A stretch of DNA of 64,000 nt, from assembly GCA_900542445.1 (NCBI GenBank), contig UQNN01000006.1:89988-153987 (forward strand), given 5' to 3'. Position 1 is the first letter of the stretch. Each line of letters opens with the position of its first letter. The stretch is from an uncultured Eubacteriales bacterium (lineage in GTDB: Bacteria > Bacillota > Clostridia > Christensenellales > Aristaeellaceae). The position numbers were made by a program, and so were the translations under genes. Shown one piece after another: positions 17,335-29,687 of the stretch. Below the pieces are notes generated by a model. It did not search any database, was not told the origin of the DNA, and worked only from the letters and a program-made list of their open reading frames with translations.

Positions 17335-19380
17335 ATGAAAAAGGGGATTCTCGCCGCTCTGGCGCTCTCGCTTGCTCTGCCGGCCTGCGCGCTGGGTGAG
17401 GCAGGCTACACCGCGGGCACGTACTCTGCCGAGGCGCAGGGCATGGAGAGCGCGGTCAAGGTGACGGTCACCGTCAGCGACAGCGCCATCACCGATCTGA
17501 CCATCGACGTTTCCGGCGAAACCGCTGGGCTGGGCACGGAAGTCAGCGAGCCGCTCAAGGCCGCCATTCTGGAAGCGCAGAGCGCGGATGTGGACGGCGT
17601 AGCGGGCGCGACGGTGTCCAGCACCGCCGTCAAGACCGCCGTCAAGGCCTGTCTGGATGAGGCATCCGGCGCAGCCGCGTGGGATGGCAAATTCACCGCC
17701 GGCACGTATACCGCCAGCGCGACGGGCAAGAACGGCCCCGTGACCGTGGAAGTCACGTTCTCTGAGGACGCGATGACCGATATCCAGGTCACCGACCACA
17801 CCGAAACCTACGGTCTGGGCTACGGCGTCAGCACCGCCCCGATCGACCTGCTGCCGGGCGTGATCCTGACTGCGCAGTCCATCGATGTGGACAGCGTGTC
17901 CAGCGCGACCGTGACCAGCAACGCCATCAAGGCCGCCGTCGCAGACTGCATCGCGCAGGCGGGCGGCGACGCGCAGGCGCTCAAGTCCGTTGCGGAAAAA
18001 GAGCCGGTGCAGGACGCGGTCTATGACGTGGATGTGGTCGTCGTCGGCGCGGGCGCCGCGGGTCTTTCCGCCGCAAACACCGCGCTGGAAGCGGGCGCGA
18101 ACGTGCTGATTCTGGAAAAGACCGGCGTGACCGGCGGTTCCACCGCGCGCAGCGGCGGCAAGATTCTCGGCGCGGGTACCGAATGGCAGACCGCGCAGGG
18201 CTTCACCGATACGCCGGACATGATGTACGATTATCTGATGAGCTTTGACCGCGACGGCATCATGGATGCGGATCTGGTTCGCACCTTCTGCGACAACTCT
18301 GCCGAAAACATCCAGTGGCTTGTGGATCGCGGCGTGCAGATGCAGGACGTCGAGCCGATTCACAGCTCCCTGACCCCGTGGCGCGTCCACAACGTCAAGG
18401 GTGGCGGCGGCCAGACCAGCGGCCACGGCGGCCAGTTCACCGCCCCGCTGACCAACCTCTACGAGGGCAACGGCGGCAAGATTCTCTATAACTGCACCGC
18501 CAACGAGTTGCTGACCGATGAAAGCGGCGCGGTTGTCGGCGTGAAGGGCACGATGGCCGACGGCAGCACCATCACCGTGAACGCCAAGGGCGTGATTCTC
18601 GCGACCGGCGGCTATGCCCACAATGAGGAAATGCTCAGCCGCTACAACGACTTCCTCCCCACCAACATCTACTCCGGCGTGCCGATGACCAACGTCGGCG
18701 ACGGTCTGGTGATGGCTGAAGCCGTTGGCGCGAAGAACTTTGACGCGCCGGGTCTCCAGCTGGTTTATGTCAGCTATGACTGCTATGTCGGCATCAACGA
18801 GGAATCCGGCCTGATCGTGACCAACAAGGGCGAGCGCGTCGTCAACGAGTGGAGCTACCAGTCCCACGTCGCGCAGGCGCTGGCCGATGCGAAGAGCCCC
18901 TGCGGCTACTACATCACCGCCGTCAAGAACGGCGCGTGCGTCGAGCCGTACCCGATGCTGGCCTGGGGCGTGACGATGGAGAACGTGCCGCATGCCGCGA
19001 CCATCGCCGAACTGGCCGAACAGATCGGCATGGACGCTTCCGCGCTGGAAGCGACCGTGACCCGCTACAACGAGCTTTGCGAAAAGGGTGAGGATGAAGA
19101 CTTCGGCAAGCCCGCCGAGTACATGATTCCGGTCGAGGGCGAAACCTACTACGCCTTCTACATGACGCCCGGCTCCTCCGTCACCTTCGGCGGTCTCCAG
19201 ATCGACACCGACGCGCACGTGCTGGATACCAACGACCAGCCGATTTCCGGTCTGTATGCCGCGGGCGAAGTCGCCTTCACCGGCCTGTTTGACGCGGAAT
19301 ATCCGTGCTGCGGCATGGCGATCGGTTCCGCCGTGTACTACGGCCGTGTTGCGGCAGCCAATGCCGTCGCGGGCAAATAA
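17335..19380 (+). CDS. Secreted FAD-dependent reductase with two FMN-binding domains
   Basis: 681 residues. Signal peptide with a possible lipobox LPAC at residues 16-19 (a proline at -2 is unusual). Two FMN-binding domains follow, each with the flavinylation-type motif: DGVAGATVSS and DSVSSATVTS. From about residue 225 a flavocytochrome-c/fumarate-reductase-type FAD domain begins with VVVGAGAAGLSAA and has GGSTARSGGK and GHGGQFTAPL. Such proteins accept electrons through covalent FMN for extracellular reduction of fumarate-like, urocanate-like or other acceptors. The substrate cannot be told. Start ATG 17335 with AAGGAGG. No ApbE flavin transferase is in the window. Confidence 0.88.
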   Translation: MKKGILAALALSLALPACALGEAGYTAGTYSAEAQGMESAVKVTVTVSDSAITDLTIDVSGETAGLGTEVSEPLKAAILEAQSADVDGVAGATVSSTAVKTAVKACLDEASGAAAWDGKFTAGTYTASATGKNGPVTVEVTFSEDAMTDIQVTDHTETYGLGYGVSTAPIDLLPGVILTAQSIDVDSVSSATVTSNAIKAAVADCIAQAGGDAQALKSVAEKEPVQDAVYDVDVVVVGAGAAGLSAANTALEAGANVLILEKTGVTGGSTARSGGKILGAGTEWQTAQGFTDTPDMMYDYLMSFDRDGIMDADLVRTFCDNSAENIQWLVDRGVQMQDVEPIHSSLTPWRVHNVKGGGGQTSGHGGQFTAPLTNLYEGNGGKILYNCTANELLTDESGAVVGVKGTMADGSTITVNAKGVILATGGYAHNEEMLSRYNDFLPTNIYSGVPMTNVGDGLVMAEAVGAKNFDAPGLQLVYVSYDCYVGINEESGLIVTNKGERVVNEWSYQSHVAQALADAKSPCGYYITAVKNGACVEPYPMLAWGVTMENVPHAATIAELAEQIGMDASALEATVTRYNELCEKGEDEDFGKPAEYMIPVEGETYYAFYMTPGSSVTFGGLQIDTDAHVLDTNDQPISGLYAAGEVAFTGLFDAEYPCCGMAIGSAVYYGRVAAANAVAGK

Positions 19381-19398
19381 TTCTTCCCCCCGCTTTTC

Positions 19399-19427
19399 GG
19401 GAGGTCTCTGACGAGGCCTCCTTTTTT
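19399..19427 (+). terminator. Terminator of the flavoprotein gene
   Basis: GGAGG and CCTCC arms around a 13-base interval with further pairing, followed by TTTTTT, about 20 bases after the stop codon. Confidence 0.75.
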
Positions 19428-19495
19428 GATTTTCTGGGAAATTGCATAAAGTTTGCCCGCATGTATCGAGCTTTGAAACTTTACAGACCGTGGCG

Positions 19496-19523
19496 AAAAA
19501 CAGGCGTGCTCAGCCTGCTTTTT
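19496..19523 (+). terminator. Second terminator-like hairpin
   Basis: AAAAACAGGC, loop GTGCTCA, GCCTGCTTTTTG. It lies between the flavoprotein terminator and the next promoter, so it is either a backup terminator or ends a short transcript; no frame lies here. Confidence 0.5.
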
Positions 19524-19540
19524 GTTATGTTTCCATCGGC

Positions 19541-19570
19541 TTGACAGTTCCCCCGCGCCGGGTTTACAAT
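19541..19570 (+). promoter_or_regulatory. Sigma-A promoter upstream of the small secreted protein and dnaE
   Basis: TTGACA (19541-19546), 18-base spacer, TACAAT (19565-19570), about 38 bases before the start codon at 19608. Confidence 0.8.
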
Positions 19571-19607
19571 AAGAACGGTTTATTTTCGTTTTTGAAAAGG
19601 AGCTTTC

Positions 19608-20171
19608 ATGAAAAAATCCACGGTTCAATACATTCTGGCGCTTGTTATCTGCTTCGCCGTCGGGTGCGGCATCGCGCTGGGGCTGAATGCTTACGACAAG
19701 AATGCCGAGCGCATCACCCCGCTTTCCGGCGGACAGACCATCGATTTTTCGGCCTACGGCTTCACGCTGACCGTGCCGGATGACTTCGCCATGAACGATT
19801 ATACCACCAACAACGCGGCCGAAGGCGGCAACGCGCTCTTTGCCGGCTGCGCCTACGGCGAAATCGGCGAACTGTATATTTTCTGCTATATCAACGATTC
19901 CGGCGACGAACTCCGGCAGTACGGCGAGCAGGAAGTCGTCACCTATTATATGAACGCTGGGGCGACCGACGTTCGCATGCGCACGCTCGGCGGCCGCCGC
20001 TTTATCTGCTATCGCGCGACCGTCAACGGGCAGGACGGCGAAGAAACCTGGGATACCTACGAAACCTGGAACGAGGACATTCAGATTTCCTTTGAAACCC
20101 GTATGAATCCCGACGACGTTCTGCCGATTCTGGCTACCATTACCTTTACCTCCATCGCACAAACGAACTGA
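19608..20171 (+). CDS. Membrane-anchored or secreted protein of unknown function
   Basis: 187 residues. An N-terminal hydrophobic helix (YILALVICFAVGCGIALGL) acts as anchor or signal. The rest is a soluble domain rich in aromatic and acidic residues, beginning after IDFSAYGFTLTVPDDFA, which resembles the opening of PsbP/DUF-type single-domain secreted proteins. I do not recognise the family with confidence. ATG at 19608 follows AAAAGGAG. It ends 15 bases before dnaE and probably shares its transcript, a combination with no obvious functional link. Confidence 0.75.
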   Translation: MKKSTVQYILALVICFAVGCGIALGLNAYDKNAERITPLSGGQTIDFSAYGFTLTVPDDFAMNDYTTNNAAEGGNALFAGCAYGEIGELYIFCYINDSGDELRQYGEQEVVTYYMNAGATDVRMRTLGGRRFICYRATVNGQDGEETWDTYETWNEDIQISFETRMNPDDVLPILATITFTSIAQTN

Positions 20172-20186
20172 CAAGGAGCATATTAC

Positions 20187-23100
20187 ATGGCTTTCGCACA
20201 TCTTCACCTGCATACCGAATACAGCCTGCTGGACGGCGCAAACCGCATCGGCCCACTGCTCGACCGCGTTAAAGAGCTGGGCATGGACGCCTGCGCCATC
20301 ACCGACCACGGCGTGATGTACGGCGTGGTGGATTTTTATACCGAGGCGAAAAAGCGCGGCATTCACCCGGTCATCGGCTGCGAAATCTATGTGTGCGAAA
20401 ATATGGACGACCGCAGCGCCGCCAACGGCATGCGCGCCATGAATCACCTGATTCTGCTGTGCGAAACGCAGGAGGGCTATCAAAACCTGACCAAGCTGGT
20501 CAGCGAAGGCTGGACGCGCGGCTTTTATTATCGTCCCCGCGTGGATATGGCGACGCTCAAAAAATACAGCAAGGGCCTGATCGCGTCGAGCGCCTGTTTG
20601 TCCGGCAAGCTGGATCGGCTGCTGCTGGACGGTAATTTTGAATCCGCATGCGCCCATGCCCGCGAGATGGAAAGCATTTTCGGCAAGGGGCATTATTTCG
20701 TGGAAATCATGGATCACGATTTGGAAGACGAAAAGCGCGTCGTGCCGCTGCTCGTGCAGGTCAGCCGCGAAACGGGCATTCCCCTGCTGGCGACAAATGA
20801 CTGCCACTACCTCCGCCGCGAAGACGCGGACGCGCAGGAAGTGCTCATGTGCATCCAGACCGGCAAGACGCTCGACGATACCAACCGCATGCGCATGGAA
20901 ACCCGCGAGCTGTACGTCAAGAGCGAAGAGGAAATGCGCAAAGTCTTTCCCGAATACGCCGATGCCATCGAGCGCACAGAGGAAGTTGCCAAGCGCTGTC
21001 ACGTCGATTTCGTCTTCGGCGAAACCAAGCTGCCCCGCTTCCCCACCGAGGCGGGCGAAACCAGCGAGCAGATGTTCCGCCGCCTGTGTGAAAAAGGGCT
21101 TACCGAGCGCTATCAGCCCGTCACGCCGGAAGCGCGCGACCGCATGGAATACGAAATCGGCGTGATTTCCAAGATGGGTTACGTCGATTACTTCCTCATT
21201 GTCTGGGATTTCATCAACTACGCCCGCAGTCAGGGCATTGTCGTCGGGCCCGGACGCGGTTCGGGCGCCGGCTCCATCGTCGCTTACTGCATGTATATCA
21301 CCCAGCTCGATCCGCTGCGTTACAGCCTGCTGTTCGAGCGATTCCTCAATCCGGAACGCGTCTCCATGCCGGATATCGACGTAGATTTCTGTTATGAGCG
21401 CCGTCAGGAGGTCATCGATTACGTCGCCCGGCGTTATGGCGCGGATCACGTCAGCCAGATCATCACGTTCGGAACGATGAGCGCCCGCGCGGTCGTGCGC
21501 GACGTGGGCCGCGTGCTGGGCTATCCATATGCCGAGGTAGACGCCGTTTCCAAATCCATCCCGTTTGAGCTGAACATGACGCTCGCCCGCGCGCTGGAAA
21601 TTTCGCCGGAACTGAAAAAGAACTATCAGGAGGACGCGCGTGTCAAGCGCCTGATCGATACGAGCCGCGCGCTCGAAGGTCTGCCCCGCCATGCGTCCAC
21701 CCATGCGGCGGGCGTGCTCATCACCGATAAACCTGTCACCGATTACGTGCCGCTTCAACGCAACGACGAGGTCATCACCACGCAGTTCCCGATGGGCACG
21801 ATTGAAAAACTCGGTCTGCTCAAGATGGATTTTCTCGGTCTGCGCACGCTGACCGTCATTCGCGACGCGCTCGACCTGATGCGCGACGCAGGCGTGGATA
21901 TGAAAGCCGAAGACATTCCATTGGACGACAAGGCCGTCTACGACATGATCTCCGAGGGCGAAACGGACGGCGTGTTCCAGCTTGAATCCGGCGGCATGCG
22001 CAGCTTCCTGTCCAACATGAAGCCGCAGAATTTTGAAGACATCATCGCCGCCATTTCACTCTACCGCCCCGGCCCGATGGATTCCATCCCCCGCTATATC
22101 GAGGGCAAAAATAACCCGGATGCCATTCACTACCTGCATCCCAAGCTCAAGCCCATTCTGGATGTCACCTATGGCTGCATGGTCTATCAGGAGCAGGTCA
22201 TGCAGATTGTCCGCGATCTGGCGGGCTATTCGTATGGCCGAAGCGACCTCGTGCGCCGCGCAATGGCAAAAAAGAAGCACGACGTGATGGCCAAGGAGCG
22301 CGAAATCTTCATCAACGGTCTGGAAGAGGACGGAAAAATCGTCGTGCCCGGCTGTGTGCGCAACGGCGTGAGCGCCGAAATCGCCAGCCAGCTTTTCGAC
22401 GAAATGACCGCTTTCGCGTCCTACGCATTCAACAAATCCCATGCGGCGGCTTACGGCGTAGTCGCTGTGCGCACGGGCTGGCTCAAGCGCCACTACCCGG
22501 TGCAGTTCTTCGCCGCGCTGCTCAATTCCGTCTCTTCCGACAGCGGCAAGGTTGCAGAATATTCGCAGTACTGCCGCAAGCATGGCATTCCGCTCCTCCC
22601 GCCGGATATCAATCAGAGCGTGCGCAAATTCTCCGTCGGCAAAAATGCGGAAGGCGTGAGCGGTATCCGCTTCGGTCTTGGCGCTATCAAGTCCTGCGGC
22701 GACAAGGCCATCGATTCCATCATCGAACAGCGCCGCCGGGGCGGCCCGTATAAGGATATCTTTGATTTCTGCACGCGCATGGATTCCGAGCAGGTCAACA
22801 AGCGCGTCGTCGAATCGCTGATCCTTTCCGGCGCGATGGATTGCACCGGCGCAAAGCGCACGCAGCTGATGGCTGTATACGAACGTGCGCTGGACGGCGC
22901 AAACAAAAACCGCCGCAGCAACGTGGCCGGACAGCTGTCTCTCTTTGGCGACGGCCTGCTGGACGAGTTCAAGCCCACGCTGCCTGATATTCCCGAATAT
23001 AACCTGCGCATGATGCTCAGTCTGGAAAAAAATGTTACCGGATTGTATATTTCCGGCCATCCGCTCGGCGATTACGGCAAGGCGCTCTCCGCGCTGGATA

Positions 23101-23693
23101 TGAACACGGCTCGTCTGGCTGAATTGCTTGAAGCGCCGGATCATGGCCTGTCCTCCGACGGCATGCGCGTCCGCATGGGCGGCATGCTCACCGAGGTGCG
23201 CCAGAAAGCAACCAAAGCGGGCAATCTGATGGGCTTCGCTACGCTTGAAGATCTGACCGGAACCATTGAAGCGCTCGTCTTTCCAAAGGTGCTTGAACGC
23301 GTCTCTACCGAATTGATACCCGATACCGCCGTGGTGCTCGTCGGCCGCCTTTCCATTCGCGAAGAAGAAGACCCCAAGCTGCTGCTGGATACCGTCGAAC
23401 CGCTTTATACCGATGCTGAGCTCAGCCAAATGAGCGATAACGGCGCGCTTTCCCCTGCCGTCAAACAGCTTTTGCCAGGCAATACGCTCTATCTGCGTCT
23501 GCCCAGCGACAGCGCCATCGGCATGATTCAACCCGTTTTGCAGCGTTTCTCCGGTCCGAAACCCGTCATTCTTTATATCGAAAGCACCGGCGCGAAACTC
23601 CGCGCCCCGCAAAACCTCTTCATCTCCCCGACGCAGGAATTGATCGATACGCTTTCGGATATGCTCGGCGCAAAGAATGTCGTGCTGAAATAA
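20187..23693 (+). CDS. dnaE: DNA polymerase III subunit alpha (DnaE)
   Basis: 1168 residues, the usual length for DnaE-type C-family polymerases. The N-terminal PHP domain begins AHLHLHTEYSLLDG and contains ITDHG. The palm has GPGRGSGAGS and the catalytic PDIDVDF motif, later a helix-hairpin-helix and a C-terminal OB fold (VRMGGMLTEVRQKATKAG). Firmicutes carry DnaE beside PolC; in Bacillus DnaE extends RNA primers. ATG 20187 follows AAGGAG. No frameshift seen. Confidence 0.97.
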   Translation: MAFAHLHLHTEYSLLDGANRIGPLLDRVKELGMDACAITDHGVMYGVVDFYTEAKKRGIHPVIGCEIYVCENMDDRSAANGMRAMNHLILLCETQEGYQNLTKLVSEGWTRGFYYRPRVDMATLKKYSKGLIASSACLSGKLDRLLLDGNFESACAHAREMESIFGKGHYFVEIMDHDLEDEKRVVPLLVQVSRETGIPLLATNDCHYLRREDADAQEVLMCIQTGKTLDDTNRMRMETRELYVKSEEEMRKVFPEYADAIERTEEVAKRCHVDFVFGETKLPRFPTEAGETSEQMFRRLCEKGLTERYQPVTPEARDRMEYEIGVISKMGYVDYFLIVWDFINYARSQGIVVGPGRGSGAGSIVAYCMYITQLDPLRYSLLFERFLNPERVSMPDIDVDFCYERRQEVIDYVARRYGADHVSQIITFGTMSARAVVRDVGRVLGYPYAEVDAVSKSIPFELNMTLARALEISPELKKNYQEDARVKRLIDTSRALEGLPRHASTHAAGVLITDKPVTDYVPLQRNDEVITTQFPMGTIEKLGLLKMDFLGLRTLTVIRDALDLMRDAGVDMKAEDIPLDDKAVYDMISEGETDGVFQLESGGMRSFLSNMKPQNFEDIIAAISLYRPGPMDSIPRYIEGKNNPDAIHYLHPKLKPILDVTYGCMVYQEQVMQIVRDLAGYSYGRSDLVRRAMAKKKHDVMAKEREIFINGLEEDGKIVVPGCVRNGVSAEIASQLFDEMTAFASYAFNKSHAAAYGVVAVRTGWLKRHYPVQFFAALLNSVSSDSGKVAEYSQYCRKHGIPLLPPDINQSVRKFSVGKNAEGVSGIRFGLGAIKSCGDKAIDSIIEQRRRGGPYKDIFDFCTRMDSEQVNKRVVESLILSGAMDCTGAKRTQLMAVYERALDGANKNRRSNVAGQLSLFGDGLLDEFKPTLPDIPEYNLRMMLSLEKNVTGLYISGHPLGDYGKALSALDMNTARLAELLEAPDHGLSSDGMRVRMGGMLTEVRQKATKAGNLMGFATLEDLTGTIEALVFPKVLERVSTELIPDTAVVLVGRLSIREEEDPKLLLDTVEPLYTDAELSQMSDNGALSPAVKQLLPGNTLYLRLPSDSAIGMIQPVLQRFSGPKPVILYIESTGAKLRAPQNLFISPTQELIDTLSDMLGAKNVVLK

Positions 23694-23745
23694 GCATTTT
23701 TCTTTCTTCTTATCAGTATCCTGCACACTAAACAGAGGTCATACG

Positions 23746-24065
23746 ATGAGCCGAAAAAAAGCCCATTCAACCCAAATCATCGCACTAGCTCTTTTTCATC
23801 GTTACGGATGGTTGATCGTCATGCTGGCATTCACAAATTTCTTTCCTCCTCTATATGTTATCGGCTTTTTTTCCTTGCTTTTGCAGTTTGGTCTTTCATA
23901 GGCTATAAACGAAAATGGAAACATATCTATTGTTCCTATCAAAATGCCTGCCATAGAGCAATGAATCCGAGTATGATTTGCTGGGATTCGGTCAAAAAAA
24001 CTGATGTGTACAGCGTTTCCTTCCTCTTTTTCCTTTTGGGAATCGTTGCGCTCTTACTTTCCTAA
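23746..24065 (+). pseudogene. Frameshifted small membrane protein gene
   Basis: From ATG 23746 one frame encodes a two-helix start and stops early (51 codons). The -1 frame continues without break to the TAA at 24063-24065. Joining them at the run of seven T near 23865-23871 gives a coherent protein of about 106 residues with three hydrophobic segments and a Cys-containing middle. So this is a single gene broken by loss of one T, a slippery-site frameshift, or a sequencing error. The DNA is clearly AT-richer than both neighbours, suggesting acquisition. No family recognised. Confidence 0.5.
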
Positions 24066-24067
24066 TG

Positions 24068-24100
24068 AAAAAGCAGAAGCCCGCAAAGCTCCTGCTTTTT
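24068..24100. terminator. Bidirectional terminator
   Basis: AAAAAGCAG (24068-24076) pairs with CTGCTTTTT (24092-24100), with AGC/GCT inside. It sits between the converging orphan gene and the SH3 gene and can serve both. Confidence 0.85.
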
Positions 24101-24110
24101 GCATATTTGC

Positions 24111-25610
24111 TTATTTTTCGTAGGTCAGCGTCGGCGCATTCTTATCGAGTTTCGTCACATACACGACATAGTCCCGCACAAAGCCATACGTCTTGCCGGA
24201 AGCTGTGATGACTTCGTACCATGTTTCTTCCTTCACGCCCGCATATTTGGCCAGAATCTGCAATTCCATGCCATTGCCGAGCTGACGAACAACCTTCGCA
24301 TTGGCCAGCGGTTCTTCGCGCACATTGGCGGCGCGGTTGGTCGTCGCCTTGCCAATGACCTCCCTGTCCTGCAAATTTTCGGTCGAAGTCTCCGTCGCGG
24401 AAGTCGTGCCGCCGTTTGCGCTTTCCGTGCTCACGTCGCTGTCCAGCGTCACCACGTAATCACGCATATAGCCCACTTTCGTGCCATTTTGCGCCTGCGC
24501 CTGATACCAGACGTTGCCCTTCGTATCCGTCAACTGCTCATAAATGTTGATTTTTGTGCCCTTTTTAAGCTGAACAAGCACTTTGCCGCCCATCGTCTGG
24601 CGCAGGTTGGCCGCGCGATTGGTCTTGCCCGTCGCAATAACTTCGTTTCCGACGGACGTTTCGGCAGAGACCGTCGTCTCCGACGAATCCGCCGCATCGC
24701 TGGCCGTCGTTTTATCGGAAGCGGAAGCCGAAATCTTCGTCGCGGTCGTCACCACGTAATCGCGCATCCAGCCTTCGTCTCGGCTGTCGTCCACGGTCAG
24801 ATAATACCAGAGCTTGCCCGTGGAATCCGTCTTGGCCTCATGAATGGTGACGCTTTCGCCTTTTTTGATGGTCTTTTTCACCTTTGCGTTGGCCGACGTG
24901 TCCGCGCGCAGCTTCGCGTCGCGGTTCACCGTGCCCGTTCCGATATTGGCCACGGGAGTAGGCGTCGGTTCCGGTGTCGGACTTGGCGTCGGACTGGGCG
25001 ACGGCGTAGGCGTGGCTGTCGGTTCCGGCGTCGGGGTCGGCGTGTTGGTCAGGATAATCGGCAGCGGCGTGTCCGTCGGTTCCGGCGTAGGCGTCGGCGT
25101 GGGAACAGCCGTCGGTTCTGCCGTTGCGCTCTCCGGTTCCGGCGTTTCAACGGCCGTGTCATCCTGATAACCCGTATCCCAGTCGTCCGTCGCCAGACTA
25201 TCGTCGCCGTTTTGAATCGGCTCTTCCGTCGCATCGACCATCGGCCCGAACACAATCGGCGCCGGGATGGTCGTCTGCTCCGGAATGGTATCGACAGACG
25301 CCGCCGGCTGAACGTTATCCGGCTGGGTTGTCTTCTTGCTGAGCACTGCACGAACGATAACCAGCGCGATCAAAATCACGACCAGCAGCACAATCACAGC
25401 GACCAACAGTTTCGCCGTTCCGCCAAAGTTGCCGCCGCCCTTGCGCGCGCCTTTTTTCACGCTGGACGACGTATATGCCTCTTCATCGTCATAATCGTCA
25501 TATGTGTCGTCGTAATCGTCCTCGTATTTATCATCGGAGATATTCTGATAAGGACTGCTGCGCTTCGGCGGATCGAAATCGCCATCCTCGTAATCGCGTT
25601 TTCTGGCCAT
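24111..25610 (-). CDS. Membrane-anchored protein with three SH3-type domains
   Basis: 499 residues. A charged Asp/Tyr-rich cytoplasmic N-terminus (about 1-68), one TM (about 69-92), an acidic linker, a Pro-Thr-rich spacer (about 165-222, repeated PTPTP/EPT units), then three bacterial SH3 domains. Each domain opens N-R-(D/A)-A-(K/N) and closes with RDYVV. Bacterial SH3 domains usually bind peptidoglycan, so an external wall-binding role is likely. ATG 25610 has AAGGAGGAG. Divergent from nothing; it has its own promoter and terminator. Confidence 0.85.
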   Translation of the reverse strand: MARKRDYEDGDFDPPKRSSPYQNISDDKYEDDYDDTYDDYDDEEAYTSSSVKKGARKGGGNFGGTAKLLVAVIVLLVVILIALVIVRAVLSKKTTQPDNVQPAASVDTIPEQTTIPAPIVFGPMVDATEEPIQNGDDSLATDDWDTGYQDDTAVETPEPESATAEPTAVPTPTPTPEPTDTPLPIILTNTPTPTPEPTATPTPSPSPTPSPTPEPTPTPVANIGTGTVNRDAKLRADTSANAKVKKTIKKGESVTIHEAKTDSTGKLWYYLTVDDSRDEGWMRDYVVTTATKISASASDKTTASDAADSSETTVSAETSVGNEVIATGKTNRAANLRQTMGGKVLVQLKKGTKINIYEQLTDTKGNVWYQAQAQNGTKVGYMRDYVVTLDSDVSTESANGGTTSATETSTENLQDREVIGKATTNRAANVREEPLANAKVVRQLGNGMELQILAKYAGVKEETWYEVITASGKTYGFVRDYVVYVTKLDKNAPTLTYEK

Positions 25611-25672
25611 GGTTGCTCCTCCTTAACCCGTGCAGAATTTCCACAGGCATAACTCGATCATTGTATGCAACC

Positions 25673-25701
25673 ATTATAGAGTTTTTGTCACAGAGTTTCA
25701 A
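25673..25701 (-). promoter_or_regulatory. Sigma-A promoter for the SH3 protein gene
   Basis: Minus strand TTGAAA (25696-25701), 17-base spacer, perfect TATAAT (25673-25678), 62 bases before the start codon. Confidence 0.8.
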
Positions 25702-25786
25702 GCTTTTTTAACTTTTTCGTCAAAAATTGGCACATGCAGTCAACAAATTTCTTGAAGCTGCACGCATTCAGAACAAAGTCCATTAC

Positions 25787-25830
25787 AAAAAGCCCCGTTC
25801 CTCTCCGCTTTTGCGGAAAAGAACGGGGCT
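25787..25830 (-). terminator. Terminator of nifJ
   Basis: AGCCCCGTTC (25791-25800) pairs perfectly with GAACGGGGCT (25821-25830), with an inner CCGC/GCGG stem. On the minus strand it is followed by TTTTTG. Confidence 0.88.
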
Positions 25831-25871
25831 TCTGCTTTACGTCAATCCCTACCGGGGACTGTCAGCCGATA

Positions 25872-29351
<3,480 letters not shown>

Positions 29352-29448
29352 TGGTAAAAACCTCCCTATGTGAATCAAGGTTGAACGCCTCTGTGAGAAG
29401 CCCGCCCGCGCAGGGATCGTCGCAAACGGACATTTCTCGACGTTTTCT

Positions 29449-29477
29449 ATTATAGTCTTTCGGCAATTTAATGTCAA
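29449..29477 (-). promoter_or_regulatory. Strong sigma-A promoter for nifJ
   Basis: Minus strand perfect TTGACA (29472-29477), 17-base spacer, perfect TATAAT (29449-29454): full consensus. It leaves an untranslated leader of about 90 bases. The 336-base gap 29352-29687 otherwise holds only the divergent promoter at 29601-29629. Confidence 0.88.
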
Positions 29478-29600
29478 CCGCGGCAGGAAAATTCGCGCTG
29501 TTTTTGAGCACATTTTGGCGCTTATGGAAGAAATTACGCTTTCCTTATGTCCTCTGCACACAACGTCGGACAACTTTCACCTCTCCGCCGCGCTTTTTCC

Positions 29601-29629
29601 TTGACATTCTTCCCGCTTCTTTGTACAAT
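29601..29629 (+). promoter_or_regulatory. Sigma-A promoter for the GtrII-GtrII-GNAT operon
   Basis: TTGACA (29601-29606), 17-base spacer, TACAAT (29624-29629), about 58 bases before the first start codon. Confidence 0.82.
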
Positions 29630-29687
29630 CGTTTCTGTACGCTTCGTTTTGCGGCGTTTCCGATTTATATACAAAGGCGGATGTAAC

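Noticed and set aside
17257..19218. 653-codon minus-strand frame opposite the flavoprotein
   Set aside because: The plus-strand gene has promoter, ribosome site, signal peptide and cofactor motifs. The antisense translation has low complexity and no domain.
24950..25130. Low-complexity repeat between SH3 gene parts
   Set aside because: It encodes the Pro-Thr-rich linker of the SH3 protein in frame; not a separate element.
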